64,000 bases of DNA from Hymenopellis radicata (Eukaryota; Basidiomycota; Agaricomycetes; Agaricales; Physalacriaceae), in the NCBI GenBank assembly GCA_015501595.1, contig JADNRX010000022.1:186001-250000 (forward strand), given 5' to 3'. Position numbers and translations under genes: made by a program. A model generated the notes under the pieces. That model was not told the origin of the DNA and made no database searches. It saw only the letters and a list, made by a program, of their open reading frames with translations. This document shows, one piece after another, positions 42,820 to 54,802 of this stretch (its first letter is position 1; each line of letters begins with the position of its first letter).

Positions 42820-44208
42820 ATGGCAGTCCCGGTGAAACGAGAGGAACATGCACATGTCGCTCCCGCAGATGACCCAACTCGTTCGAGTCCTCGTAAACGG
42901 CGTCGAGTTGAAGTGGTAATTGAATTGAAGCACGCATCTCAAAAAGACAAGAAACCCAAGGCACAAACGAAGGTAAGTTCGCATTACTACATTCGGTCGT
43001 TTCCTCTAACGTTTAAACGACTACAGAAAGCCGTTCCGGTCAAGAAATGCCCTACTGTAGATCTAGCCTGCAGAACGATCATGGCTCGTCTTGATCCTAT
43101 TGGCCATGAAGTATATAAAATTCCCATGGATCAGGCTAAAGCAAGTGCGCCGGCTAGTCGTTTATTCTTTTCGCATTACTTCGGTGGAACCCCGCAAGGC
43201 AAATATTGTCCTGTTGGGCGAGACTTTCTCGCCAAACACCCAACAGCAGGACGACGACGTGATTTCCTATGTCTCAATCCACTCTGGAGTCCATATGGTC
43301 CAGGTATCCCAGGGGCACCTGGTGTATTCTTTGGCACAGGCAGGAAAGACGAATGGACTGTGGACATGAGCCCCTGGAGTGTCATCATTTTCCTCGAACA
43401 GAACAAATGGCTGTACCTTGGGGAATATAAGTTAGGGAAGGCTGCTGATCTAACTACCACAGAATGGAAAGCTCAAGATTCTACGGTATGTGATGTCTCA
43501 ATCTGACTACTGTGCACTGAGTGCTAATGAAACCTTGTCGTAAGGTCAGGAGGGCATGGACGCAGCCAAAAGACGATAAGACGGCTAAAGGCTCTGGCGG
43601 ACGCGAGCATCGCATTCAGATTCACCTAAGGAAGCAATTGGGACGGGAATCGACCAAAGCCGAGTTTTCCGCTGCCCTCAAAGCCGAAAACAATTATCTG
43701 AATATTACGCCGCAAGACATCGACCAAGACTTCGGTCTTGGTAACTCAGTACGTTGAACTTGGGCTATCGCACACTGGTCTTACATTTCCTTGTCTACTT
43801 CAGAAGATACACGTATGGACCATGAAATGCGTCGGCTACGATAAGCAAATACAGCGAACCGTCGTGAACGAATTCGCCGCCTTCGACGCCCGGACAAAGG
43901 CGGAGGCCGCAGAGAAGAAAATACTCAAAGCGCAGGAGAATATAATGAAACGGAAGGTGAAGAAGGAGGAGGATGAAACGACGGTGATGCAGCGGCAATC
44001 GGGAAAACGGAAGGTGAAGACGGAGGCTGCGGAGCAAGGACTCCGCTCGTCGAAGCGCAAGGGCACTAGTAGCAAGCGCAAATGGAAAGAAGACGATTCG
44101 GGATTGGATGAGGAGAGCGAAGGGGATAGCTATACGATTGGAGGGTACACTGTTCGTCCCAGCATCAGACACCCTCGACTTGGTGCTGTTCAGAAACGCC
44201 GAGCATAA
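42820..44208 (+). CDS. DUF6697-like basidiomycete protein, copy C (tandem paralogue)
   Basis: Same exon plan as copy B, 147 bp downstream. First exon MAVPVKREEHAHVAPADDPT with basic SSPRKRRRVEVV. Core: DLACRTIMARLDPIGHEVYK, DQAKASAPASRLFFSHYFGG, WSPYGPGIPGAPGVFFGTGR, MSPWSVIIFLEQNKWLYLGE. Then HRIQIHLRKQLGRESTKAEF, VWTMKCVGYDKQIQRTVVNE, a long Lys/Glu-rich helix (KKILKAQENIMKRKVKKEED) and the closing TIGGYTVRPSIRHPRLGAVQ, stop at 44208. No breaks were seen. The acidic/basic tail suggests nucleic-acid or chromatin association, but no known DNA-binding domain is present. Confidence 0.75.
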
Positions 44209-45065
44209 AGTGTACTTGAATTGTACTTCATTCGCTTGGTCTTTTGCGTAGGAATAACCTTTACCATTTCTTCCACCCGTGTTACAGGTATGAGTATGTA
44301 TCATCATCTTTCCTCGCTGTGCGCAGGGTGTCTGAAAACTTGTGCAAACATGCGAAGCCTCGGGTGCAGCCGGTCACTTGTTTTCATGCAGAACGCTTGA
44401 CTGCTTCTTCAATTTGAGGAATTACAGCGACTGCGCAACACGCGAACGTGGTAGGCATTTTCGCCGTCCTACCAAGAGCATTTAACTCAAGCTCTGTCTT
44501 TTCTTTCAGCTGCTGGTACATGTGCAACTCTCAGGTGCCGTGTCAAGTGCTCAACGTTGAGCCGCCTTCGCGCCGCTCGGGCACTCAAAACGCTGTCCGT
44601 TGCGTCTTGTTTGGATTTAAGCGCTTGGTTTGATTCATTCGCAAGTAACGCACGCACCTCGTTTCCCGTAACTTCCGAGGACCTGAGGACTGCCAGTCCT
44701 CTTATATGGCGGAACCAATCCCCTTCAGTTTGAACGGCATCGTAGCGTAAAGCCCTCTATCTCGTTCTTGACTTCTCTCTGTGGCTCGCTTTTCTCGTTA
44801 TCGTACGCCGCCGGCGTACCAAACACCACCACCTACTGTTCTCCCCGCAAGTGTATTCTGAAATGCTGGCTGTCTCGGAAATGATATCCGTTCAGTTCTC
44901 AACCTACTACGTGACACCGTCCCCATATATGCCCCGGCTCGTCAAGGAAGGCTTCAACTGACGGGAAAAGACTTCATCACGTTGCAGCGTCAGGATTTCG
45001 AAACGCAAAAGTATCCCTTAACCCAGTATTAATTGAGGCCTGTCACTAACGTTCGTCGCTAAAGG
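44209..45065. other. Intergenic, no gene seen
   Basis: Probable promoter of the disordered-protein gene. Short frames (44448-44633) are not supported. Confidence 0.45.
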
Positions 45066-46984
45066 ATGGTGCAACTGGACGACGAAGGTGATCTACCCTC
45101 CCAAGTTTGGGTGCTGCGGAGCTCGCATCAGGCACCTGACACCCGCGTCTGCGCCACAAGCCGACCCAAATCGCCTCACTTACGAACGATCTTCGATAAC
45201 GGTGGCCCTCATGGAGCCAAGGGGGTGTCTAGTTCTGATACAGCAGAACTGTCTGCGCTGGACGATGTTCTTGACCTAGAGTGCCTAGCTTGGGATTTCG
45301 ACGACACGGTGGCAGGACGAGACCACGATATCTTGTTCTCTGATCACCCCGCGTCCCCAGATTCGACGAAGGAGATTCAGTGGATACCTATTCCCATCAC
45401 TGTGGAGGGTGTTGAAGCCTCTTCCAACTTTAGATCGACCTCGGCCTCGTCCCCTCAAGTGGTGGCGATAGCCCCGCGCGTGAACAGCGGAAAATCGTTC
45501 CACCGTAGCGAGTTGCCTGTCATATCCTACGTGCCTCTAATCACGTACGTCGGCCAGAGTACCGTTGCTCAGAACGAAAGTGATAATGTGTCATCCTCCG
45601 AAGAGCCCTCCCGCACTGAGGCAGAATCGCTCTCCCCTCTTTCCCATCGAGGCATCGCCGCGCTTGTAGAGGCGACTGAGTATCACAACTCAAGGGATGC
45701 GGAGATGGGCTGGGCATGTGCTCTAACCTCGACGGGACTTCCAGGTCAGAAAATCAATATACGCTTGTTGATTGCTATGAATAACCAGTTCTTTACATAG
45801 ATCTGTACGCAGGTCGCGGGCTATCTCCAAGCAGTCCTGACGGAAAATCAGATAGGGCTCGGACGCGGTTAATATCAACGACTGTGGACGAAGACGGACA
45901 CGAGGAGATATCACAAGATTTATTTATAAATGGGCCACACACTCCGTATATTGCATCGGCGCATTCCTCGTCTGAAGTGGAGAGTGCACAAATACGCGGC
46001 AACAGTTTCAGCGTATATAAGGCCTTACCACCCACTGGCGTCTTGTCCTCACCCCAACATTCGTCTCTGGCAGCTCCCTCGCAGGCCCGCGCTACTTCTG
46101 CGGCGCCATTGGGAGCACCCGTGGCGACTGATCACGCCTTCTCTTCATTGCCCTCGTCGACTGTCCATGGAGTTGCAACTCCCCGACTGGCGGATGCCGT
46201 CGACATTGTCGCGATCGGGCAATCACCGCTCACGGCTGCGACGAACGTTGATGATTCTATATCAATAGGCACCGACTTTGGCCTATGTGACCTCTCGCGA
46301 GCATAACACGGTCATCGTTGATGCCGCCTCTGAAGGAACGAAACCATTTCATTGATTCTGAATCTCGCCTTCCTCCGTCTGTCGATTCCAGCCCCGCCCT
46401 CTCCTACACCTCCCAGTCGACGTTCCATGTGGTAATACGTCTCGTCGCGATCTCAGTTCAGCCTCTACTTCGTCCGGGCAATCAGACGTCGGTTATGCTA
46501 ACGCTGCTTGCGCGACACCCGTAATGGCCTTGACCCTTCCTCAACCTACCGATATGTCGTCGGTCATCAGTGAGGCTGTATCGAATCATGCCGCGGGAAC
46601 TCGACAACATCTGAACCACTGCAACCTCTTCTCGATGACGTCGTCATTCAACAGGTCCACGAGACGTGCAGTCATCCACTTTTCGGGCAAAAGACATCTT
46701 TGAATTTGGTCACGAAATCATTACGGATTTCGAGAACGCCTAAGAATGGAAAACACCGCGCAGCATCTAATTATAGTGACGCAGAAGTTCAAACAGAGCC
46801 GTGCACATTGACAGGGCCTGAGATGTCTTCTGACGGGGAGGTTCTCCGCCGGAAGATTCAGCGGCTCGAAGCCGAAGTCAAAGAACTGAAGATGTGCAAT
46901 CACGAGGTACAAGAGAGATCATGGGCACATTGGCCGTCTTGCAGATGGATATGGTGCTCGACGATATCGGAGAATACCTATCAT
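45066..46984 (+). CDS. Ser-rich disordered protein with a C-terminal coiled coil, unknown
   Basis: The first exon opens with MVQLDDEGDLPSQVWVLRSS and is acidic and Ser-rich. An intron (GTCAGAAAATC..TACGCAG, about 45745-45813) joins PG-RGLSPSSPDGKSDRART in frame. The second exon runs to a stop at 46306 (GTDFGLCDLSRA). Downstream, coding-like disordered sequence (SSTSSGQSDVGYANAACATP) and a heptad-rich tail (LRRKIQRLEAEVKELK then GTLAVLQMDMVLDDIGEYLS, stop near 46984) suggest that the original gene ran on through further introns or that frame damage split it. I do not recognise a family. The layout (long disordered region then a short coiled coil) fits a scaffold or septum/nuclear protein. Confidence 0.5.
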
Positions 46985-47183
46985 GAGAGAGTTCAGGTGT
47001 CCGCATTTCCCGACCTTCATTTCGCCACAAGGTTTCAGTGAGCAGGCTGAGTTCCAACACGGTGAGTTCTAGGCCATACATAACTTCGTTTAGAATAGAT
47101 AGATACAACTGATAAGTAGCTTCGATAAGTACACAAAAATAAAACAATTCAGTTCTGCGAAAATAGACCGTGGATCGTTCTTC

Positions 47184-49410
47184 TCAAGTTGAAGCAGGTC
47201 CAATCACCACAGGTTTAGTCTTGGATAGCTGAGCGATTGTCGCATCATCAAGGCCGAGGTGCGCCTTGACCAGTTCGGGCGGCGTCAAGGCAAGCCACTG
47301 CCGGAAGGTGTTAGTGGGAACAGCACAATTGCAAACACTGAGTTTACCTGGTTGAGGCTGATGTCCTGGAAGCGATCTGTGTTGAAGATTTCCAAAAATC
47401 TCAAGGTTGTGTTTCCCGTGTTTTCGACGTAGTGGCCTAAAATACTCCTTGAGAAAAGCTTCGACGATAGGAACGGGAGGACATACCCATAGCAGTAGGT
47501 ACGTAGCCTATTCACAGAAGGTGAGTGTGCCTCTCTGTAAATAAAATCCACTGACCGATATCACCAGGCTGATAATTGAATGTCCTAGCTGTACCTTGAG
47601 ACGCGAAGATGGTCACGCGTCCTTCACCCTCGCTAGAATGAGCGGGTACAATCAGGGTCATACAACATCGCGAAGAGAATGAAATACTCACAGGAAGAAG
47701 CTCCACTCATCCATGGTAGGGTGCCAATGAAGCTCCCTAGCCAATAGCGTATCAAGCGACGGTCGGAACAAGAGAGGAAGTAGCTACAAACCTAATAGCG
47801 CCCGGTTCAACGGTGACTTCGGCGGCGGCGATGGTGGTCGAAAGTTTGAATGTAGTAGAATCGACTATCCTGACGGAGCCACCGGACAACTGCGTAAGCG
47901 GGACCTGAGACAAGGCAAACGTATACGAGTCCGGGACGGTGCCTTGTGGACTGACAGGAGCTTGGGCGTCATCGGAAGGAACATCTGCACAAAATTTTCA
48001 ACTGCGCCAGAGTAATACGAGGAGAAGCGAACCAGCAGGGAAAATATATAGCTCCTTCGCGGGAATATGCGCAAATGCTTCAGGATTGGTGGCCTGGAAA
48101 TTCTTTTGGATGACTACGAGGCTGTGAGTACTCTTGCGCGTCGAGCGTACGAGACTGCTACCTTCTGCTGGGACATGTGCTAACCAATCTGTCAACTAAG
48201 TTTGAAATTCAAGATCAATACAACCATGTAGGAGAAATGGAAGCCTACCAAGAAAGTCGAATCCTCGCTGAAGTCTCCATCGTCAAAGACCTGATGTCAC
48301 GTTAGAAGAGAGGGTACAGGGACGGAGGAAGACTTACAAGAATGAATTCAGAACCATCCGGATCGTCGCCAGTTGCTTGCAAGGAATGAGGAACACCGGG
48401 GGGGAAGAACCAAAGATCTCCTGGGCCCTAACAGAGTGTCATTGAATCTGGAAGGGGGGATGTCTACCCAGTACTGACCACATTGCCGAGGAAGTTGCGC
48501 CCCTCAGAATCAACCGCGGTCACTTGAGTCGTTCCCTAACATGCGCAATTCGGAACACGTAGAATGATCAGATTTTGTGGTACTCACTTTCAAGACGTAC
48601 GCCCACTAATAAAGATCAGCAGTGGCGGGAATCGCGGGGAAAGGAACGTTACCTCTGATGTTTTGTGCCAATGAAGCTCACTGAAGAAGATATTAGCATG
48701 TCATTAACCCGACCTTGATCGGACTTACCGAACTGCACCAGGTTCAAGGCGCATGTTGACACTAGCCATTGCTACGAAGTCTTAGAAGAGGGTGCAAAAG
48801 GATTAGGTGTGACCAACCAGTTGCGATGGGCATAACCCCAACTGAATAAGAGATAAGAGGAGGTCTCATGTTTACAATACAAAGACTTACTGTTCTCTTG
48901 TCGGGCCCAACCACCAGTCTGGAGGCGGTTGTGACTGAAACTGAATGGCCATTTGGCGTTTTGACTAGAAGAGCCCGTTGGTTACGAAGAGAGAGAAGGA
49001 TTGGAACGTACATAGATCCTGAGTCGCTAGTAGGCGGCGCCAGCAAATCTGGGTTCTGTAGATCGATAGGTATATTGTCAGGACCCATGATCGTTGGTAC
49101 CAAGGCCCTCGCGTATCGGTTGGACAACGGAAGGATCGCTATCGTCGTTCCAAAGCGGCACGTTTGGGTCGATGCTCGCAAATGGAACCGTCGCGGTCGA
49201 CTCTGGTGCGGAGTCGGTCGAGGACGCGACTACCGTGTCCGTTCCAGTTGCCACGGTGGAAGCCGTCACCACTGACGCTGACGATGCCGAAACTGAAGCC
49301 GAGGCTAAAGATGCTGAAGCCGGCGCAGATGCGACACCAGAGCTGGCGGCGGGTGCACAGTAGGCGAGCCTCGCTAGAAGAACGAGATTGACGAGTCCAA
49401 GAGCAAACAT
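47184..49410 (-). CDS. Oxalate decarboxylase, secreted bicupin
   Basis: Mn-dependent enzyme that splits oxalate to formate and CO2, secreted or cell-wall bound; it limits oxalate build-up during wood decay. Signal peptide MFALGLVNLVLLARLAYCAP at 49410, then an unusual Ser/Ala/Val/Thr linker of about 50 residues (ASLASASVSASSASVVTAST). The mature enzyme follows: DPNVPLWNDDSDPSVVQPIR, GPDNIPIDLQNPDLLAPPT, NAKWPFSVSHNRLQTGGWAR, cupin 1 MRLEPGAVRELHWHKT, PGDLWFFPPGVPHSLQA, DGSEFILVFDDGDFSEDSTF, IPAKELYIFP, cupin 2 [58 protein letters not shown] and the tail LVKAHLGLDDATIAQLSKTK. There are many introns. Both HWH metal motifs are present, so the gene looks functional. Confidence 0.9.
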
Positions 49411-52400
49411 GGTCGAAGAGACTTGAGACAACAAGTGTGGTGCTGATGTAGTTTAGACGCCTTTTAAACACTCAGAGACGCTCCCGTACGCGTCAAAGTT
49501 GGACGTTCCATATCAAGAACTGATCTCAAGTCGGTAGTCGGGTCATGGATGAGCCCACTACTACAGCAGTGTGACTTGTAGGCCTTGTCGATTGGGAGTA
49601 ATAACCTGCCCGTTACATCACATGGAAGTGGCAAATCGAACTCGGGACGTGGCGTAGGGGAGGAATTAGGAGCTCTCGTTCCCACCATCATTCTGCTGAC
49701 CGGACTGTGCCCTCAATTGATGACACAGAAAGTGGATGAGATAGATAGATAGATCTTACCTGTAAGGGAAGAAAGCAACATCGCAGCTATTTTTAGCCAT
49801 TTTATATATAACCTCGTCTATGAAGAGATCTGTCAGCTGAAGCACAACGTGGTCTCGAAAGAGAACAGAGATCCTTTAGGAATATGAAGCACAAGTTAAG
49901 GTAGGTACCGAATCCACGGCGTTTCGGTGTCCCTCGTCTGGGCCCTCGGGTTACGAGCAAATCGGACTGAAGCAACCCGGCTGAACGCGAAACTGGGGCG
50001 CAACTTTCGTACGATTGCAGGGAGCAAGGGAGTAAGAACTTTCGCGGCTCGGAGTTCTAGTCGACGCAGGTACTGCAAGAGTGGACAGACGGTGGCGCAT
50101 GTCGTCATCAAGATTAGCCGTCATTGAGCCTACCGAAGTATTGTCATCGATGAACGGAGGATAGTGTGGATTGGCTTCTTCTTGACGCAATCTCGATTTG
50201 TGCGCTTAACGGACTGGTGGGGAAATATCAGGAAAATATACAATGGTCAGCAGGTAGACAAAGACCGAGTTCTATTTTTGAGGATTCGTTTTCTTCAATG
50301 AGTCGAGTGCATTTCTCCATGAAACCGTCACGCGTGCAGATAGTTGTTGATTTCATACGAACGAAATGAACTAGTGTTTTCTCCGAGGTATGTCAGTCAA
50401 TTGTAACGCTGCAAAGTTGAACAGGCAAACCGGAGGTATGTGGCACCAATACAAAGGTCCCTGAAAAATAGGACATGCTCCTTCATTGAATTCTCATGAA
50501 ATGGCATCAGTCGTTCCGTGAAGAAGAGCTGCGCTCGAGTCTTCCAGATGTCGCAGAGGTAGTAAAGGGAAGAGAGTAACAAGGATGCAGCCAAACAGTT
50601 ACCAACTCTACGAGTCCTAATTTGGAAAGGCAACGTCGTGTCGACTTGAACCAAACTTGAACTACTTCACCTACACCCAAAGCGCCCTTACAGATCTACA
50701 GACCGGAGAGTACGCAAATTCTGCGAAAGCGCCGCGGAGGATCCGATTATTGGAAGACTATACGAGCTGATCGAGTCTGCCTAGGGAGACTATTGGAAGA
50801 CTCCGAAATGGCCTGAGGCTTCTGTTTGGGCCTGGCGCTGACGACGGAGCGCTGGGCACCGGGCAAGGACATCGATTCATGCCTTTAACAGTATGTATAC
50901 ATAGGCTTGGCATCTGGTATGTCCTTTTGCCTATATACTGGGAAGGTGATGAGACTAACTGTGGATGAAGAACGTCGTTTTCTCAAGTCCGAATCCTTCT
51001 GCATCGGCATGTTACCTAGCATCAAGAGCCTCATTGCAGATCTGTAGAACTCCTTGATCAATCACGCTGTGAGTTTGCACATGGAAGCGCTGTCCAGTTG
51101 ATGTCACGTCGCGAAGGCGGCAGAACTTGAGGAGACTTGAGGACAGCATTCGGAGGAGAGTCGGAGCCCGCAACATGACGCTGATGTCTCGCCACTTGCG
51201 AAGACTGGCGTTTATGAAGTACAGAACCTCGTTTGCTTATAGATGAGCCGGAAAGTCGAAGCTACAGCGATTGATGCTTAGCCTGGTCCCCAGCCGTATC
51301 AATAGCTATCATCCATCTCGTAACTGATAATGGTACTTTGCCGCAGGGCTTTTCCAGCATATGCTTGTGGGGAGCACTCAAACCGCCTCAGATTAGAGTC
51401 AGGCTAAATTCGACCTGTTGACAATGCCTACTTTGCTGACTCCCACGCGCGTGAGTGTTTATTGTCAAGTTGGACTACGATAATTTCACTGCTGGCGCTC
51501 TTTTTTTGGCATTGTGCTATCGATGAACGATGCACGCCAGTTCATCGATCAATTTTCGACGGTACATCAGCTTCGCACTAAAGCCTCGGTGTTTCCAAGC
51601 GCCTGAACACGCCAGTGGCGTATCGACCCAGTCAGTCCACCGACATCGATGTCCTGTCTACATCCACGCTTCTGTCTATTCACGTCCCGAAAGCCGCTTG
51701 TTCTGCCAGACATGCTCCAACTATTCCGTCCGCAGTGACACCTTCCCGCGATAGCGTGGAACTAAGTACTGGTGAGCAGATCTATATTTCCAGGTTGCCT
51801 CTAATGGCCTCCAGTTTGGTACATTTCAACGACACGCTCGGAGCGCCACTAGCCGGTTAGTGGCGGTCACGGACTCTTAACACCTACTTGTCATTCCCAA
51901 GACGTGATGACGATTGCCGAAATACCAACGACCATCATCGTCTTATTCAGAACCAGAAGACGAGGGTTACCACCATAGTGCCTGTCAGTGTGTAGCTCCT
52001 CAGCGCCTCGCAAGCCGTCAAACCCAAAAGAAACGAATCGATCAAGTGGGACACATGCATTCCTCCAGGACACGCGTCCCAACGGCATATAGAGAGCCCT
52101 TTCCCCTTGCTCCCAAAAACACAGGATGATGTTCAGCACTGCGATCCTCCGTTCCCCATTGGCATCGGTACTTGCAACGCTTATTACAAGTCGCCCATAT
52201 GCTGCAGTCTTATCTGCCCACCTTTGATCCCAGAAACTCGGGTTCATCTTGCTTCAATATCGGGGCGGGGGTAAGTACGTGGGCGGCGATTCGCGAATGG
52301 AAACATCGATATCCCTTCTGCGTTGGACGTAACAACGCCGCCCATGCTCAGAGTCACACGAGGACTTTCTGGCATGCGATACCAAGAGCTGTAAATGGAG

Positions 52401-52780
52401 ATTCAGATGGCTAGTCATCATACGCAGCAGAAGAAAAAATAGTACCACAGCAAGTCCGCATTAAACGCCTAGTTCCTGTACCGCGCGGTACGATGTTCGG
52501 GGCTCGCACCGATCCCTACCGAATCCCCACAGTCACGCCTTGAGACTCGGGAGCGTGGATTCTGCGAAAATAATGATACTGATTCGACTGGTATGGAAGT
52601 TCGTACAAGATATGAGAGTGATTGTGATCGTATACATATGGGCAAGAAAAGACTGCGAAAGTATTAACATGAACATAAGTAGCAGTAGGATAACAATAAA
52701 ACACGTATGGGTTCGATGGATGCATTACAACAACAGTGGCACATAGAGTTCAGAAATACAGGTCCACGATGTGATCAAGT
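49411..52780. other. Gene-poor region with decayed reading frames
   Basis: No complete gene is recognised in 3.4 kb. A short GATA microsatellite lies near 49741. Around 50735-50840 a coding-like frame (DPIIGRLYELIESA-stop-GDYWKTPKWPEASVWAW) is broken by TAG. Around 50960-51030 another fragment (SFCIGMLPSIKSLIAD) ends at TAG. Around 51600-51850 a Ser/Thr-rich frame (PAYRPS.. STDIDVLSTSTLLSIHVP) resembles disordered coding DNA. These look like relics, but I cannot assign families. Confidence 0.4.
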
Positions 52781-54641
52781 CTAGACAAGGGCAGCATCTT
52801 GAAGATATCCTCGGAAAATAGAATCCCGCACTAGGATGATGGTCAACGGCCGGAAACCGCCGTCGAGAAAACGACATACCATTCCCGATAATCCTCTGTG
52901 TGGCTTTGGTATCCTGAAGACAGTCATCGTTAAGGTGACTAAACGAACTTGCAGAACTGGACGTACAACAACGCTGGTAAAGTGGGTATATAGTACACGA
53001 CGGTTCTCGTTATTGCGTCGGTGTACTTGAAGGAAGTGAGCACGGAAATATTGCACGACGGTTTCGTAATCATTGGTTCGTTCGCCGAAGGAGGTAATGC
53101 TAGCACGAGACAACGGGGTAAGAAGCAGCCAGTTACTGACAAACGTTGCACGCACTACTTCTGGACTCTCAGTCCGGACTCTATCTTGGACTTGAGTAGG
53201 TCGGTCTTATCTAAAGAATACACATCAAAGATCCGAAAACGCGGAGTTTGATCTAAACATACTAAGGAACAATACAAGGTGGACGTTTTTGAGCAAAGCG
53301 TTGGAACAAATTTGAGTAAAAAGTTGCAGAGAGTCGTCAATACGGTTGGTTCTTGGATCTTCTTCGAGATACTGATAAGAGACGGGATCAATGATGTGAA
53401 GTGTATGAGGAGTGACAGAAAACATACTTGATCAAAAGCGCTTACCGGCGCTACAAAGATGATGGCGTTGGCATCATCAAAGTATGGAATCCACGAGTGT
53501 CGCTGGCCACGAGCCCCACCGACATCGTATAGATGCCAAGTGACAGATTTCCCGTGTATTGTAACATCAAAGATGTGCTCTGCGACGCCCATAGTCTGTA
53601 TTCGTGCATGAAGGATATCATCTGTCGAAAAAGGTGAATATATGCGTTCAAATCATGATGTAGAGCATAAATACCCGTAGAAGGAACATAGTTAGGCGCA
53701 GCAACGCGACTAATATGTCGAAGGAAGCTGCAACGTAATAAGTGAAGAGCCGCCCAACGATGAAACGCATATACGCACAATTCCGACCACTCATCGAGCT
53801 TTAGACGACGCTTATCAATGAGTGCGCGAACCGTAGGATGATTCCATAGCTCTTTGATGTCGTCTTTAGAGACGTCCAGCAATCGTCCAACTTCCTGCAC
53901 CAATGGGTCTTGAGGTACCTCTGCATGGCTATGCTTCCCCCCGCCATCCACGGAGGGCCTTGCACGTATGCGCCCCAGAGCATTTTCAATAGTGCGCGCC
54001 TGCCATCCGCTGCGAACGAAGACACCACCCTTTCCGGACCCAGATACGGTAATGCCACCGCTCAATCGGTCCGCCAGCTGAATATCGGTGGACACCAAAG
54101 GAGAAAGACGACGACGAAGATTAGGAATGCTGTTTCGCGAATTCTGAGAGCGAGGGCCAGAACTGTGCATAGTTGGTGTTGAACGGCCGTTCGAGTATTG
54201 TGAATCGGTGTCCATGCCGTCATCCCATGCCTCTAGCGTAGTCAATATGTGTTTGATAGAGTGCACGACGTTGAAATAGATGACTGTTCGCCAGGATGAG
54301 CGCTCCTGGTCGAGTGAATTAGGTTTGTACATGAGCTGGAATTGCTTCTGCAGTGTTGATTTGCCGCTCTCGGCCTGCCCTAGTAGGAGAAGCTGTGTCG
54401 AGGTGTCGTTTAGACGAGCGATTACCAGAGAGCCGATACCGACCTTTACATCAGCCCTCTTCCGTCTGATCCGCTCGCGCTCCTGCCGCAAATCCTCGTC
54501 AATTTGTTCAGAAATGCGTTTTGCCTCCGCCTCAGCCTGGAGGCGGGCATACCGCTCTGCCTCGGTTTCATAGCTAGGTGGACGCAGCGCCTCTGCAAGC
54601 GGGTCGTCCTGGCTGTAGATCGACGGCGACTTGGAGACCAT
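52781..54641 (-). CDS. Atypical heterotrimeric G-protein alpha subunit
   Basis: GTP-binding signal transducer at the plasma membrane. Start chosen at 54641 (MVSKSPSIYSQDDPLAEALR); an in-frame ATG also exists at 54749. A charged coiled N-terminal helix (LRQERERIRRKRADVKV) precedes the P-loop LLLLGQAESGKSTLQKQF (the third Gly of the usual G-x-G-E-S-G-K is Ala). The helical domain carries a Ser/Arg-rich insertion of roughly 100 residues (TPTMHSSGPRSQNSRNSIPN). Switch I is DDILHARIQTMGVAEHIF. Switch II is DVGGARGQRHSWIPYF, with Ala in place of the catalytic Gln. Guanine specificity is NKTDLL, created across an intron. Then YETVVQYFRAHFLQVHRRNN, VLYTHFT, TKATQRIIGNVRDSIFRGYL and the end QDAALV. 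There is no N-terminal Gly for myristoylation. It belongs to the expanded non-classical group of agaricomycetes. Confidence 0.88.
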
Positions 54642-54802
54642 GGTTGACGATGACGGCGGGAGGAAAAAAGGTAACGGGGTTCGTGTATTCAACCCGTGCT
54701 CTTTTGGGAAACGGAGATACCGATCAAGATGTGACATGAGACCCGTCACGCGATGGTTAGTTGAGCACCGCCATCATCATCAATCAAGTTGCTGATCTCC
54801 TA

